The notes beneath the pieces are model-generated. The model was given only the letters and a program-made list of their open reading frames with translations. It was not told the origin of the DNA and searched no databases. A stretch of 64,000 nt of DNA from Pedobacter frigiditerrae (lineage in GTDB: Bacteria > Bacteroidota > Bacteroidia > Sphingobacteriales > Sphingobacteriaceae): NCBI RefSeq assembly GCF_032678705.1, contig NZ_JAVTSS010000001.1:806001-870000 (forward strand), written 5' to 3'. The position numbers were made by a program, and so were the translations under genes. The number at the start of each line of letters is the position of its first letter. Position 1 is the first letter of the stretch. Of this stretch, positions 46,013 through 54,888 are shown one piece after another.

Positions 46013-47440
46013 ATGAAGAAAAATATACTGAATTCTTTCCTATTGCTAGCTACCCTGATCGTTTTAGGAAGCTGTAAAAATGTGATGGATGAACATTTGG
46101 AAGTAACCAATGTAGATAATACAGTTAACTTAAGTGAAAAAATTGGTGCACAAGCTAGCATAAGTAAGTTCAATAGCTATCTTGTAAGTACAGGTTACGA
46201 TAAAGTTTTAGCTGGTTCTCAATCTTACACGGTATGGGCACCAACGGATGCAGCTTTGGCTAGCTTAGATGTTTCCATAACTAACGATCCAACAAAATTG
46301 AAAGATTTTGTGGCCAACCATATTTCCTTAACTACTATTGCTGCTTCTAAAGGTGTAACAGATACCATAAAGGTTAATTTACAAAATGGCAAATTTGCAA
46401 CGGTTGTTGGTCCCAGCTTTGAAGAAGCGGCTATAGTTGGAGCTGGCCAATTTGTTAAGAATGGAGCATTGTACATCATTGATAAGGCAGTGCCTACTAA
46501 ACTAAATGTGTGGGATTATTTACTGACGAGTGGAGATGCTCCTTTGCAAACCAATTACATCAGTAATCTAACAGGTTTAGTAATCGATACGGCAAAAGCA
46601 ACCATTATTGGTTACAATACCAATGGCACACCTATTTTTGCGCCTAATCCTCCAATGGTAAGTAGAAATACTTACTGGAATTCGACAGCTGACTTACGTG
46701 CTGAAAACCAGCAATTTACTTTTTTTATGATACAAGATGCTGGCTTCACTGCAGAAGCAGCTAAGCTATCAACTTATTACCCAAATTTTACGCAATCTGC
46801 ATTGGTTAAAGATCTTGCTGTTAAGGGCCTTTATACTATCGATAAATTGCCTGATACTTTAATTTCCACCAGAGGGGTGAAAATTCCTATCAATAAGACA
46901 ACTATTCAAAAATCATATCGTGCCAGTAATGGTATAGTATATGTTGTAAATGCTTTACCATTTAGGTTAAAGGATAAAGTCCCTATTTTTAAAATTGAAG
47001 GAGAAAAACCTTTTTCATTTAGATCAGATAGGTCTGGAAATACATTATATAGAACGAAATTAGATAACAACGGCATAAAATATAATGATATTGAAGTTTA
47101 TAACCATGGTGTATCAGATTATTACATTAACTATATATATGCTCAAATGCCTGTGGTTAAATACAAGGTTTATGCTAGGGCAATCTCAGGAGCAGCTGGA
47201 GATTCACAAGTGGCCAATTTTACACAAAGGTTTTTTATCTATAATCCTACAACTTTAGTTTATGATTTGTTTGCCACACAAATAGTAACTCCATTAAATT
47301 ATGGGGAAGTATTGCTGGGAGAATATACTCCCCAGCAATTAGGATTATTTCAATTGAGGTTACAATCGGCCGCAAGTTCAAGTGTAAATGTAAATACGCT
47401 CATCTTGGATTATTTGAGATTTGAACCAATCCTTCCATAA
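46013..47440 (+). CDS. FAS1 (fasciclin) lipoprotein, third copy
   Basis: 475 residues with lipobox VLGSC (Cys21). FAS1 domain 1 covers about 35-165 (YTVWAPTDAALASL, ending NGALYIIDKAVPTK). A second FAS1-like unit covers about 168-325 (FFMIQDAGFTAEAA, ending NGIVYVVNALPF). A short beta-rich C-terminal domain (about 330-475) includes VKYKVYARAISG and ends YLRFEPILP. It resembles the C-terminal part of the 44137 protein in length and style. It lies 30 bp before the second SusC, so each SusCD pair is preceded by a FAS1 lipoprotein. Binding partner unknown; surface glycan binding inferred. Confidence 0.82.
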   Translation: MKKNILNSFLLLATLIVLGSCKNVMDEHLEVTNVDNTVNLSEKIGAQASISKFNSYLVSTGYDKVLAGSQSYTVWAPTDAALASLDVSITNDPTKLKDFVANHISLTTIAASKGVTDTIKVNLQNGKFATVVGPSFEEAAIVGAGQFVKNGALYIIDKAVPTKLNVWDYLLTSGDAPLQTNYISNLTGLVIDTAKATIIGYNTNGTPIFAPNPPMVSRNTYWNSTADLRAENQQFTFFMIQDAGFTAEAAKLSTYYPNFTQSALVKDLAVKGLYTIDKLPDTLISTRGVKIPINKTTIQKSYRASNGIVYVVNALPFRLKDKVPIFKIEGEKPFSFRSDRSGNTLYRTKLDNNGIKYNDIEVYNHGVSDYYINYIYAQMPVVKYKVYARAISGAAGDSQVANFTQRFFIYNPTTLVYDLFATQIVTPLNYGEVLLGEYTPQQLGLFQLRLQSAASSSVNVNTLILDYLRFEPILP

Positions 47441-47470
47441 ACTCAAATTAACCAACTCAAAAAAACGACT

Positions 47471-50400
47471 ATGTATAATTTTACCATTATAAAAAAGGGA
47501 CTTTTATTGCTGTCTTTCAGCATATTGGGCGTAGCGTCTAGCTTTGCACAAACAGATACGGTCCAATACAGTACAGATACCACTACCGTTAAAATCCAAA
47601 ACGTTAAGTTGACAGGTGAAAAAATAAGCGGATTGGTTATAGATGGCAACACCAAAAAACCATTAATAGGAGTAAGGCTTACCGTGGCTAATTTTTCTGC
47701 AGCATTAACAGATGATAAAGGAAAGTTTGCGATTACCGTGCCCAATTACAACTCTACCATTGCTGTAAGTTTTGTAGGCTACCATACCAAAATAGTACCC
47801 GTTCATAAAGGGAAATTGGCCACAATTATCATTTGGCCAGATACTTATAACTCTGTATTTACAGAAGTAGATTTACCAATGGGTAAACAGAGTTTGGCAC
47901 GTACCTCTGCAGCGGTTGATGTTTTTAAACCTCAAGGGGCTTGGAATAACAACTCTGAAACTCCAATGAGCGATGTACAAGGTAAATTGACTGGTTTAAA
48001 CGCCATCAGAAAATCTGGAACACAAGGCATTGGAGCTGATGTTTTTATAAGAGGCTTCTCCTCATTATATGCCACAAACCAACCTTTGTATGTAGTTGAT
48101 GGAATGATTTATGATGTGAACAGTTATGGCGCTTCACTAACATTAGGTCATAGGAATAATCCTTTACAAGGTATAGATTTGCGTGACATAGAAAGTGTAA
48201 CCTTGATTAAAGATGCTGCTGCAACAGCCGTATATGGTACAAAAGCCGCAAATGGTATATTATCTATCACCACAAATCGTGCAAAAGATTTAGCTACTCA
48301 AATTGATTTTTCGGCCTATGCAGGAATCAACCTTAAACCAAAAAACTTAGCAGTAATGGATGCGGCCGATTACCGTATCTATTTAACCGATGTATTGTCA
48401 AGTCAAGGCTTAACGGCTGCACAAATTGCTGCCAAACCTTATATGAATGATAATACTGATCCAGTTGCCAATCCAACTTATTATATGTATCATAATAATA
48501 CCAATTGGCAAAAAGAAGTATTAAAAAGTTCTTTTGATCAAAATTACTATGTGAAAGTATCAGGTGGTGATAATATTGCAAAATATGCGCTATCTGTAGG
48601 TTATTTATCTGATAAGGGAGTAATTGATTCTACTGGTAATAATAGATATAACATGCGTTTTAATAGTGATTTGAACTTAACTAAAAAGTTGCAAGCAAAC
48701 ACTAATCTTTCCTTTACCTATACCGAACAAAGATTAAAGGATCAAGGCATCGCACCAATTACTAACCCGATATTTTTGTCGTTAGTTAAAGCCCCTTTCT
48801 TGGCAGTTAATGAAGTTAGCTCAACTGGTGCAGTTTCGCCTAACTTGGCAGATTATGATACTTTACAGGTAAGTAATCCTCGTGCTTTGATAGAAAAAGG
48901 ATTGAACCTGAAAAAAGCTTATCGCTTTTTTGGAAACATCAATTTCGACTACACTTTTAGCAAATCCTTTAAAATATCTAATTTAACTGGGGTAACTTAT
49001 GATAAAACACAAGAAACAACTTTTGTACCTCGTAAAGGAGTAGCCAATTATGTATTACCTACAACCTTTGGAGATAGTAGATCAGGAACACAAGTGATTA
49101 GGTATTTTAGTGTATTTGATGATTTAAGGTTAACCTTCGATAAAAAAATAGGACAGGCGCATAATATACATGCAGTTGCAGGTACACGTTTCATGTCTAG
49201 CCAAAGTGAACAAGATAATGCCATTGGTTATAATACTGCAACGGATGCATTAATTGGTATTGGAAACACCAATGCTGCTTTACGTTATTTAGGTGGGGAT
49301 TTAGGTAGGTGGAGTTCGTTAAATAGCTATTTAACTGCAGATTATAATTATAAAGAGACCTATTATGTAAGTGCTGCAGTAGCCGTAGATCAGTCTTCAC
49401 GTTTTGGTAGAGCAGATATCTCTAAAAGTTTCCTAAGTGGTAAAACTGCCATATTACCTGCACTAAGTGCAGCATGGTTAATCTCATCTGAAGATTTTAT
49501 GCGTGATTATAAATACATCGATTTATTAAAACTAAGAACTAGTTTAGGATATGTTGGTAATGATGATATTGGCAATTATAATAATAGACAATATTATGTG
49601 TCGCAAAATTTATTAGGCTTACAAGGCTTGGTACGTGGAAATGTTGCCAATCCAAATATCCAATGGGAAGAGATACTGAAGTTTAATTTTGGTGCTGATA
49701 TGTCTGTATTTAATGAGCGCTTAAGTTTAAGCATTGATTACTTCCAGAATACTACTTATAATATGTTAACCTACGTACCGATTAATTCTGTTGGCGGTAT
49801 TACTACTTTTATAGATAATCAAGGTACTTCTAGAATGAGAGGTTTTGAATTAGGCTTAAATGGCAGGATTTTAAATAATAACTTAAAATGGGATATTGGC
49901 GTTAACCTAGGTACTTATAAAAATGAAATTAGAAATCTTCCTGGTAGTGCAGATATCATCACTACTTATGCAGGCGGTACTTACTTAACTAGAAAAGGTG
50001 AAACTGCCAATATGTTTTATGGACATAGAACTAATGGTGTGTATGCGAGCGATGCAGAGGCTAGTGCTGCAGGGTTGTCTATCATAAATGCTGGTGGTGT
50101 AAAAGTTCCATTTAAAGGAGGTGATATGAGATTTGTTGATACCAATGGTGATAAAATAGTTGATGATGCGGACCGTACTATTATTGGTGATCCAAATCCA
50201 GCACTTTATGGTAGTATAAATAATTCATTTAATTATAAAAGATGGGATTTGTCTATTCTATTTTCTTTTGTAACAGGAAATGATCTTTATAATTATACTC
50301 GTGCTCAATTAGAATCTGGTAGTACTTATTATAACCAAACTGATGCCTTAAGAAATAGATGGAGAGGAAATGGTCAGGTAACTAATGTTCCTAAAGCATC

Positions 50401-50686
50401 ATTTGGTGACCCAATGGGTAATGCAAGATTTTCTGATCGTTGGATAGAGGATGGTTCTTATTTACGTTTGCGCACCGTCAACTTGAGCTACAATATACCT
50501 ATGAAAACAAAAGGTATCAAATATGTAAAAGTATATGGTACGGCTAATAATGTATTTACCTTGACCAATTATTTAGGTTATGACCCAGAGTTTAGTGCAG
50601 GTTCTAGCATCTTTAACCAAGGTGTAGATACAACGCTTGAACCACAATTTAGATCGTTTCAGTTGGGAGTTAGAGTTGGATTATAA
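47471..50686 (+). CDS. SusC/RagA-type TonB-dependent outer-membrane transporter, pair 2
   Basis: 1071 residues with a signal peptide ending at SSFAQ (residue 27). The CarboxypepD_reg-like domain covers about 53-130 (ISGLVIDGNTKKPLIGVRL). The plug contains the IRKSGTQGIGADVFIRGF and LIKDAAATAVYGTKAANGIL signatures, followed by a barrel ending LGVRVGL. It differs strongly from the first SusC (for example in the N-terminal TDTVQYSTDTTTVKIQN linker and plug), so it is not a recent duplicate. The SusD start codon overlaps its stop (TAATG at 50684-50688). A second pair suggests import of a different oligosaccharide, e.g. side chain versus backbone. Confidence 0.94.
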   Translation: MYNFTIIKKGLLLLSFSILGVASSFAQTDTVQYSTDTTTVKIQNVKLTGEKISGLVIDGNTKKPLIGVRLTVANFSAALTDDKGKFAITVPNYNSTIAVSFVGYHTKIVPVHKGKLATIIIWPDTYNSVFTEVDLPMGKQSLARTSAAVDVFKPQGAWNNNSETPMSDVQGKLTGLNAIRKSGTQGIGADVFIRGFSSLYATNQPLYVVDGMIYDVNSYGASLTLGHRNNPLQGIDLRDIESVTLIKDAAATAVYGTKAANGILSITTNRAKDLATQIDFSAYAGINLKPKNLAVMDAADYRIYLTDVLSSQGLTAAQIAAKPYMNDNTDPVANPTYYMYHNNTNWQKEVLKSSFDQNYYVKVSGGDNIAKYALSVGYLSDKGVIDSTGNNRYNMRFNSDLNLTKKLQANTNLSFTYTEQRLKDQGIAPITNPIFLSLVKAPFLAVNEVSSTGAVSPNLADYDTLQVSNPRALIEKGLNLKKAYRFFGNINFDYTFSKSFKISNLTGVTYDKTQETTFVPRKGVANYVLPTTFGDSRSGTQVIRYFSVFDDLRLTFDKKIGQAHNIHAVAGTRFMSSQSEQDNAIGYNTATDALIGIGNTNAALRYLGGDLGRWSSLNSYLTADYNYKETYYVSAAVAVDQSSRFGRADISKSFLSGKTAILPALSAAWLISSEDFMRDYKYIDLLKLRTSLGYVGNDDIGNYNNRQYYVSQNLLGLQGLVRGNVANPNIQWEEILKFNFGADMSVFNERLSLSIDYFQNTTYNMLTYVPINSVGGITTFIDNQGTSRMRGFELGLNGRILNNNLKWDIGVNLGTYKNEIRNLPGSADIITTYAGGTYLTRKGETANMFYGHRTNGVYASDAEASAAGLSIINAGGVKVPFKGGDMRFVDTNGDKIVDDADRTIIGDPNPALYGSINNSFNYKRWDLSILFSFVTGNDLYNYTRAQLESGSTYYNQTDALRNRWRGNGQVTNVPKASFGDPMGNARFSDRWIEDGSYLRLRTVNLSYNIPMKTKGIKYVKVYGTANNVFTLTNYLGYDPEFSAGSSIFNQGVDTTLEPQFRSFQLGVRVGL

Positions 50687-52449
50687 TGAAAACATATAAA
50701 AAGATAATGATGAATTTTAATAGAAAAGTTATTGCAATTGTAGTGGTAACCCTGCTTGCAACAGGTTCATGGTCTTGCAAAAAGGATAATGAATCACCAG
50801 AAGATAAGGTAGACATCAGTAATGCTTATAGAAACTCATCAGATGCTGATGCTGCTGTGATTGGTATCTATGGACAGTTTTTGGGCTTGCATAAATCATT
50901 TATTTTACAAAATGAATTACGAGCTGATTTAATGGATGTAACTGCTAACGCCGACCCTTATCTGCGTCAATTATCAAATCACACCACTACTAAAGATAAT
51001 CCTTACATAGATCCACGCCCATATTATTCAGTAATTTTAAACTGTAATGATGCGCTGAAAAATTTTACCATAATGGTGCGTGACAAGAGAATGAGTGTAG
51101 ATGATTACAATAAACACTACTCTGATATTGGTGCATTGCGTAGTTATATTTACCTGCAATTAGGGATACAGTATGGTAGTATTCCTTATATTACCGATCC
51201 AGTAGAAAATGTAGATGATTTAAAAAATTTAAGTAACTTTCCTCGTATCACTTTTGATCAACTTTTAGATAAATTACTTGCTTTTACTCAGGCATTGCCT
51301 TATCAAGAAGTTTATTCTTATCCTACTGGTAATCCTTTAGTAGTTACGGTAGACGGAAATACGACTGAAAGAATGTTTATTAGTAAACCAGCTTTTCTAG
51401 CAGATTTATACCTGTGGAAAAACAATTATACCAAAGCAGCTGAAAACTATATCAAGATTTTTGATTTAGAGAATACCAACCCAGAATTTAATAAATCTTT
51501 CAGTTGGTATAAGGTAACATACGATACAGGGCCTTGGGCAGATGCAACAGTTCGTTATGGAAGATCTCAGGATGAAAATACTTTGCTTTATGATGTCGGT
51601 TGGAAAAGTATGTTTTCTATTTCTACAACAAATAGAGCATGGTTAGGCGAGTTTTTATGGGGCATACCATATAATTCAAGCTTTAAGCCTGGAAATCCGA
51701 TGTTTGACCTTTGTTCTCAACAATATGGTAAATACCTAATTAAACCTTCTCAAGTTGCTATAGATAATTGGAATGCCCAGCGTCAAGGTAATGGTATACC
51801 GTACGATGCTAGAGGTAGATTATCATATTCTACAAGTGCTGCCGGCCCTATGATTACCAAATTAACCGATAATAATCTCATAGCTTCTATGTTTAATAAG
51901 GAAGGTAAATGGACACTATATCGTGCTACCCTTCTTCACCTTCGCTACGCCGAAGCTGCTAATCGTGATGGTAAAGGTAAGTTAGGTTGGGCACTTATGA
52001 ATAATGGAATTATCAATACCTTCTATACAGGTACAAGAACCGCAGCAGGTACACCGGCTCCAGTTTCGTTTGATGATATTGCTTCAATGAGATCACCTTA
52101 TGCTGCACCTTATTTTATTGATGCTTCAAGTAATACAGATTTTAGAGGGCCTTGGTATAGAAATGTTGGTGTTAGAGGTAGAGTTGGTGTAACTCCAATA
52201 GATATCAGCTATCAAACAGATTTACTAGGTTTGGAAGGTAAATTAATTGACGAAGCTGCTTTAGAAACCGCCTTTGAAGGTAACCGTTGGCCAGATTTAG
52301 TGCGTATCGCAACAAGGGAAAATAATCCAGCATTTTTAGCTGATCGTGTCTATCAGAAATTGTTAAAGGCTGGAGACCCGAATGCATCAGCCACTAGAAC
52401 AAAATTAATGAACCCAGCCAATTGGTATTTGCCATTTGATTGGAAGTAA
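50686..52449 (+). CDS. SusD/RagB-type surface glycan-binding lipoprotein, pair 2
   Basis: 587 residues, lipobox WSC (Cys31 from the ATG at 50686). That start overlaps the SusC stop by one base, giving translational coupling; ATGs at 50707 and 50710 are alternatives. RagB-type motifs are ADAAVIGIYGQFLGLHKS near the N-terminus, IGALRSYIYLQLGIQYGSIPYITDPVE, and the C-terminal LIDEAALETAFEGNRWPDLVRI. About 100 residues longer than the first SusD, because of inserts between about 300 and 480. A strong terminator follows 19 bp after the stop, ending the import operon. Confidence 0.94.
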   Translation: MKTYKKIMMNFNRKVIAIVVVTLLATGSWSCKKDNESPEDKVDISNAYRNSSDADAAVIGIYGQFLGLHKSFILQNELRADLMDVTANADPYLRQLSNHTTTKDNPYIDPRPYYSVILNCNDALKNFTIMVRDKRMSVDDYNKHYSDIGALRSYIYLQLGIQYGSIPYITDPVENVDDLKNLSNFPRITFDQLLDKLLAFTQALPYQEVYSYPTGNPLVVTVDGNTTERMFISKPAFLADLYLWKNNYTKAAENYIKIFDLENTNPEFNKSFSWYKVTYDTGPWADATVRYGRSQDENTLLYDVGWKSMFSISTTNRAWLGEFLWGIPYNSSFKPGNPMFDLCSQQYGKYLIKPSQVAIDNWNAQRQGNGIPYDARGRLSYSTSAAGPMITKLTDNNLIASMFNKEGKWTLYRATLLHLRYAEAANRDGKGKLGWALMNNGIINTFYTGTRTAAGTPAPVSFDDIASMRSPYAAPYFIDASSNTDFRGPWYRNVGVRGRVGVTPIDISYQTDLLGLEGKLIDEAALETAFEGNRWPDLVRIATRENNPAFLADRVYQKLLKAGDPNASATRTKLMNPANWYLPFDWK

Positions 52450-52467
52450 ATAAGATTAACATCTCAA

Positions 52468-52502
52468 AGCGGGTTCATTTATTTGAACTCGCTTTTTTTT
52501 TT
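52468..52502 (+). terminator. Rho-independent terminator of the SusCD/FAS1 operon
   Basis: AGCGGGTTCA (52468-52477) pairs with TGAACTCGCT (52484-52493) with one G-T wobble and a 6-nt loop, followed by about ten T. Confidence 0.9.
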
Positions 52503-52604
52503 AAATGAAATTTAATAAATCACATTCGTCAACAATATGAATAAGATATAGGAGTAAGCCGAAAATCCTTCAAAGAGTAGGCGTTTGCTAAAAATTTTAT
52601 TGTT

Positions 52605-53120
52605 ATGAAAAAAACATCTTTAAAATCTTTACTGTTTTTGATTTTACTTGCTTGTATCTCATTTGTAGGGACTGCACAAACTGTGATATGGAACCCTGTT
52701 ATTTACGGCCCAAGTTCTGGTACTTATTCAGTATCTTCTAACAGTACCACTTATACCTATGATAGTGATTTGTTGTATGCCAAATTTTCTTTAGATACTA
52801 ATGGACATACCATTCATTATGACATATTGGTTAAATATATATCTATAAATACTGGAGGTATGAAAGGCGAATTTCAGTCTACTATTGGACAAGATACTGG
52901 GCCTGGTACAATATATGCTACGCAATTTTTAGCCTGGAATGATCCAACATCCCCTTATTATTGTCCATACCCAACTGGATCCACATATTCTTATAGCGGG
53001 TCTTGCGAAATCGGAACAGAAGAGACCGCCTATTGGATGCACGCATCTGTAATGTTCTGGAATGAAGATGATTATATTGAATGGTCAGATATTCTATTAT
53101 ATCCCCAAATTACGAGATAA
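52605..53120 (+). CDS. Secreted protein of unknown function (171 aa)
   Basis: A small exported protein with a clear signal peptide ending at FVGTAQ (residue 25). The mature part (about 146 residues) is rich in Ser, Thr, Tyr and Gly and reads as an all-beta sandwich (for example YSVSSNSTTYTYDSDLLYAKF and IHYDILVKYISINTGG). Two Cys (CPYPTGSTYSYSGSC) about 15 residues apart could make a disulfide. I recognise no family. It stands alone: a terminator precedes it and another follows, and no ACAGGA repeat lies upstream, so it may not belong to the pectin regulon although it sits between its import and GH28 genes. Confidence 0.7.
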   Translation: MKKTSLKSLLFLILLACISFVGTAQTVIWNPVIYGPSSGTYSVSSNSTTYTYDSDLLYAKFSLDTNGHTIHYDILVKYISINTGGMKGEFQSTIGQDTGPGTIYATQFLAWNDPTSPYYCPYPTGSTYSYSGSCEIGTEETAYWMHASVMFWNEDDYIEWSDILLYPQITR

Positions 53121-53152
53121 GTTTTACGTAAGTAAGCAAGTAATAACGCCCC

Positions 53153-53189
53153 ACCCGCCTAAAAGAAAATTTTTTAGGTGGGTTTTTTT
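53153..53189 (+). terminator. Rho-independent terminator after the 171-aa protein
   Basis: ACCCGCCTAAAA (53153-53164) pairs with TTTTAGGTGGGT (53172-53183) with one G-T wobble, followed by a T-run. Confidence 0.88.
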
Positions 53190-53232
53190 GCTTTTATTTT
53201 AATCATAAGAGTATTTAAATATTTTGGTAATT

Positions 53233-53335
53233 ACAGCATGGTACAGGATGATTTAATGTAATATAAGTGATAATTTAAGCGGTAATTTCTTTCTAGCCTC
53301 ATTTATGTGCTAGCTTGTTAAATTAAAGACCAAAT
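53233..53335 (+). promoter_or_regulatory. ACAGGA direct-repeat operator and CCAAAT box upstream of GH28
   Basis: ACAGCATGGT-ACAGGA (53233-53248), 10-bp period with one substitution in the first half-site. CCAAAT is at 53330-53335, 97 bp from the repeat start, and the ATG at 53342 follows 6 bp later. Confidence 0.7.
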
Positions 53336-53341
53336 ATCCTT

Positions 53342-54631
53342 ATGAACATCAAAAAAATTATCTTCGCGGCAATTTTTGCCTTTCTAGCCAATCAATTAGC
53401 TGCCCAAGAATACATCATCACCAAATTCGGTGTTAAAAATGATAGCACGCTACTGCAAACCAAAGCCATCCAGCAAGTAATTGATAAAGCCTTTGCCAAG
53501 GGTGGAGGAACAATTGTTATCCCTAAGGGAACCTATTTAAGTGGGGCACTTTTTTTTAAGAAAAAGACGAAATTGCGTTTACAAGAAGGCGCTGTTTTAA
53601 AAGGTTCTGATGAAATTAAGAACTATCCATTTATTCCATCTCGTATGGAAGGACAAAGTCTAAAATACTTTGCGGCGCTAGTTAATGCTTATCAAGTAGA
53701 TGGTTTTAGCATCAGTGGACCAGGTGAAATTAATGGCAACGGACTTAAGTTTTGGAAGCAGTTTTGGGCAGGCAGAGATTCTGTAGCGAAAATAAAAAAG
53801 ACATTAACCAATCTAGAGGTAAGTAGACCCCGTTTAGTTTTCATTTGGGGAAGTAACAATGTGAAAATCCAAAATGTGAAGTTCCGTAATGCTGGCTTTT
53901 GGACTACCCATTTATACCAATGTAATAATGTGTTAATTGAAAATGCAGATATCCGTTCGCCTTTTAAACCTGTAAAAGCACCTAGTACAGATGGAATAGA
54001 TATTGATGTTTGTAAAAAAGTAACCATAAGAAACTGTTACATCTCTGTAAATGATGATGCCATTTGCATTAAGGGTGGCAAAGGACCAACAGCACATCAA
54101 TTACCTGAAAACGGAATGGTAGAAGATGTACTGATAGAAAACTGTACCATTGGTAATTCTCATTCTACTTTAACATTTGGTAGTGAAAGCATTCACGCTA
54201 AAAACATCATCATGAGAAATTGTGTGGTTGATAATACTTGCCCCATCTTAAAGTTCAAAATGAGGGGAGATACTTTTCAGCTTTTTGAAAATATTACCAT
54301 CGAAAACATTACTGGGAAATCTGGTGCTATCATCGATTTAAATCCTTGGACACAGTTTTTTGATTTAAAAGGTAGCACAGTAAAACCTTTCGGTACCATC
54401 AAAAATGTAACGATGAAAAACATCAAGGTAGAAAGCGTAAAGTTTGGTGAAATGAACGGTAATCTACCAGATCAGGTGAGTAATTTTTTATTTAAGGATA
54501 TTACAGTTACCACAAAAAACGGGATTTTACCGAACAAATATGATGATGTTAAATTTGAAAATGTTATGGTGAATGGAGCGCCATTGGTGGTTAAAAAAGT
54601 AAATACAGTAGGTAAGGATACTAGTCAATAG
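53342..54631 (+). CDS. GH28 polygalacturonase-family hydrolase, secreted
   Basis: A right-handed parallel beta-helix hydrolase of 429 residues acting on galacturonic-acid links. The signal peptide ends at QLAAQ (residue 22). Active-site motifs are STDGID (215-220) with Asp217, NDDA (237-240) with Asp238-Asp239, and His274 in GNSHSTLTFGSES. LKFKMRGD (303-310) supplies the RIK position as F-K-M-R. These depart from canonical polygalacturonase (NTD, DD, GHG, RIK). That is typical of bacterial GH28 acting on RG-I or as exo-galacturonidases, so homogalacturonan is not a safe call. Single-gene unit under its own ACAGGA operator; the following gene is 257 bp on, after a dyad. Confidence 0.9.
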   Translation: MNIKKIIFAAIFAFLANQLAAQEYIITKFGVKNDSTLLQTKAIQQVIDKAFAKGGGTIVIPKGTYLSGALFFKKKTKLRLQEGAVLKGSDEIKNYPFIPSRMEGQSLKYFAALVNAYQVDGFSISGPGEINGNGLKFWKQFWAGRDSVAKIKKTLTNLEVSRPRLVFIWGSNNVKIQNVKFRNAGFWTTHLYQCNNVLIENADIRSPFKPVKAPSTDGIDIDVCKKVTIRNCYISVNDDAICIKGGKGPTAHQLPENGMVEDVLIENCTIGNSHSTLTFGSESIHAKNIIMRNCVVDNTCPILKFKMRGDTFQLFENITIENITGKSGAIIDLNPWTQFFDLKGSTVKPFGTIKNVTMKNIKVESVKFGEMNGNLPDQVSNFLFKDITVTTKNGILPNKYDDVKFENVMVNGAPLVVKKVNTVGKDTSQ

Positions 54632-54644
54632 GGGATTTATTTCG

Positions 54645-54741
54645 CGTCATCTCGACGATAGAGCCTGTCCCGATTTATCGGTAAGAGATCTTCGAGATGA
54701 TTTTATTGACAGATATCTCCTCGCTGCGCTGCGTTATGACG
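54645..54741. repeat. Dyad repeat with CGTCAT/ATGACG ends
   Basis: CGTCAT (54645-54650) and ATGACG (54736-54741) bound a structured segment containing ATCTCGA/TCGAGAT and GATATCTC pieces. The right side matches the fragment at 206-226 (CTGGCTGCGTTATATGACG). Situated after the GH28 stop. Confidence 0.6.
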
Positions 54742-54888
54742 TTCTAGAGACCTGGGATACCAGTCGATAGGCATGAAGTAGGTTGCCTTCCAAGTTATAG
54801 TGAAGTTTAGAGGTTAGAGAGGAGGGTTTAGGATAATTTCTCAATAATTTCTGATCCTTGTAAAAAATAAATTGAATTTAAAAACCTA

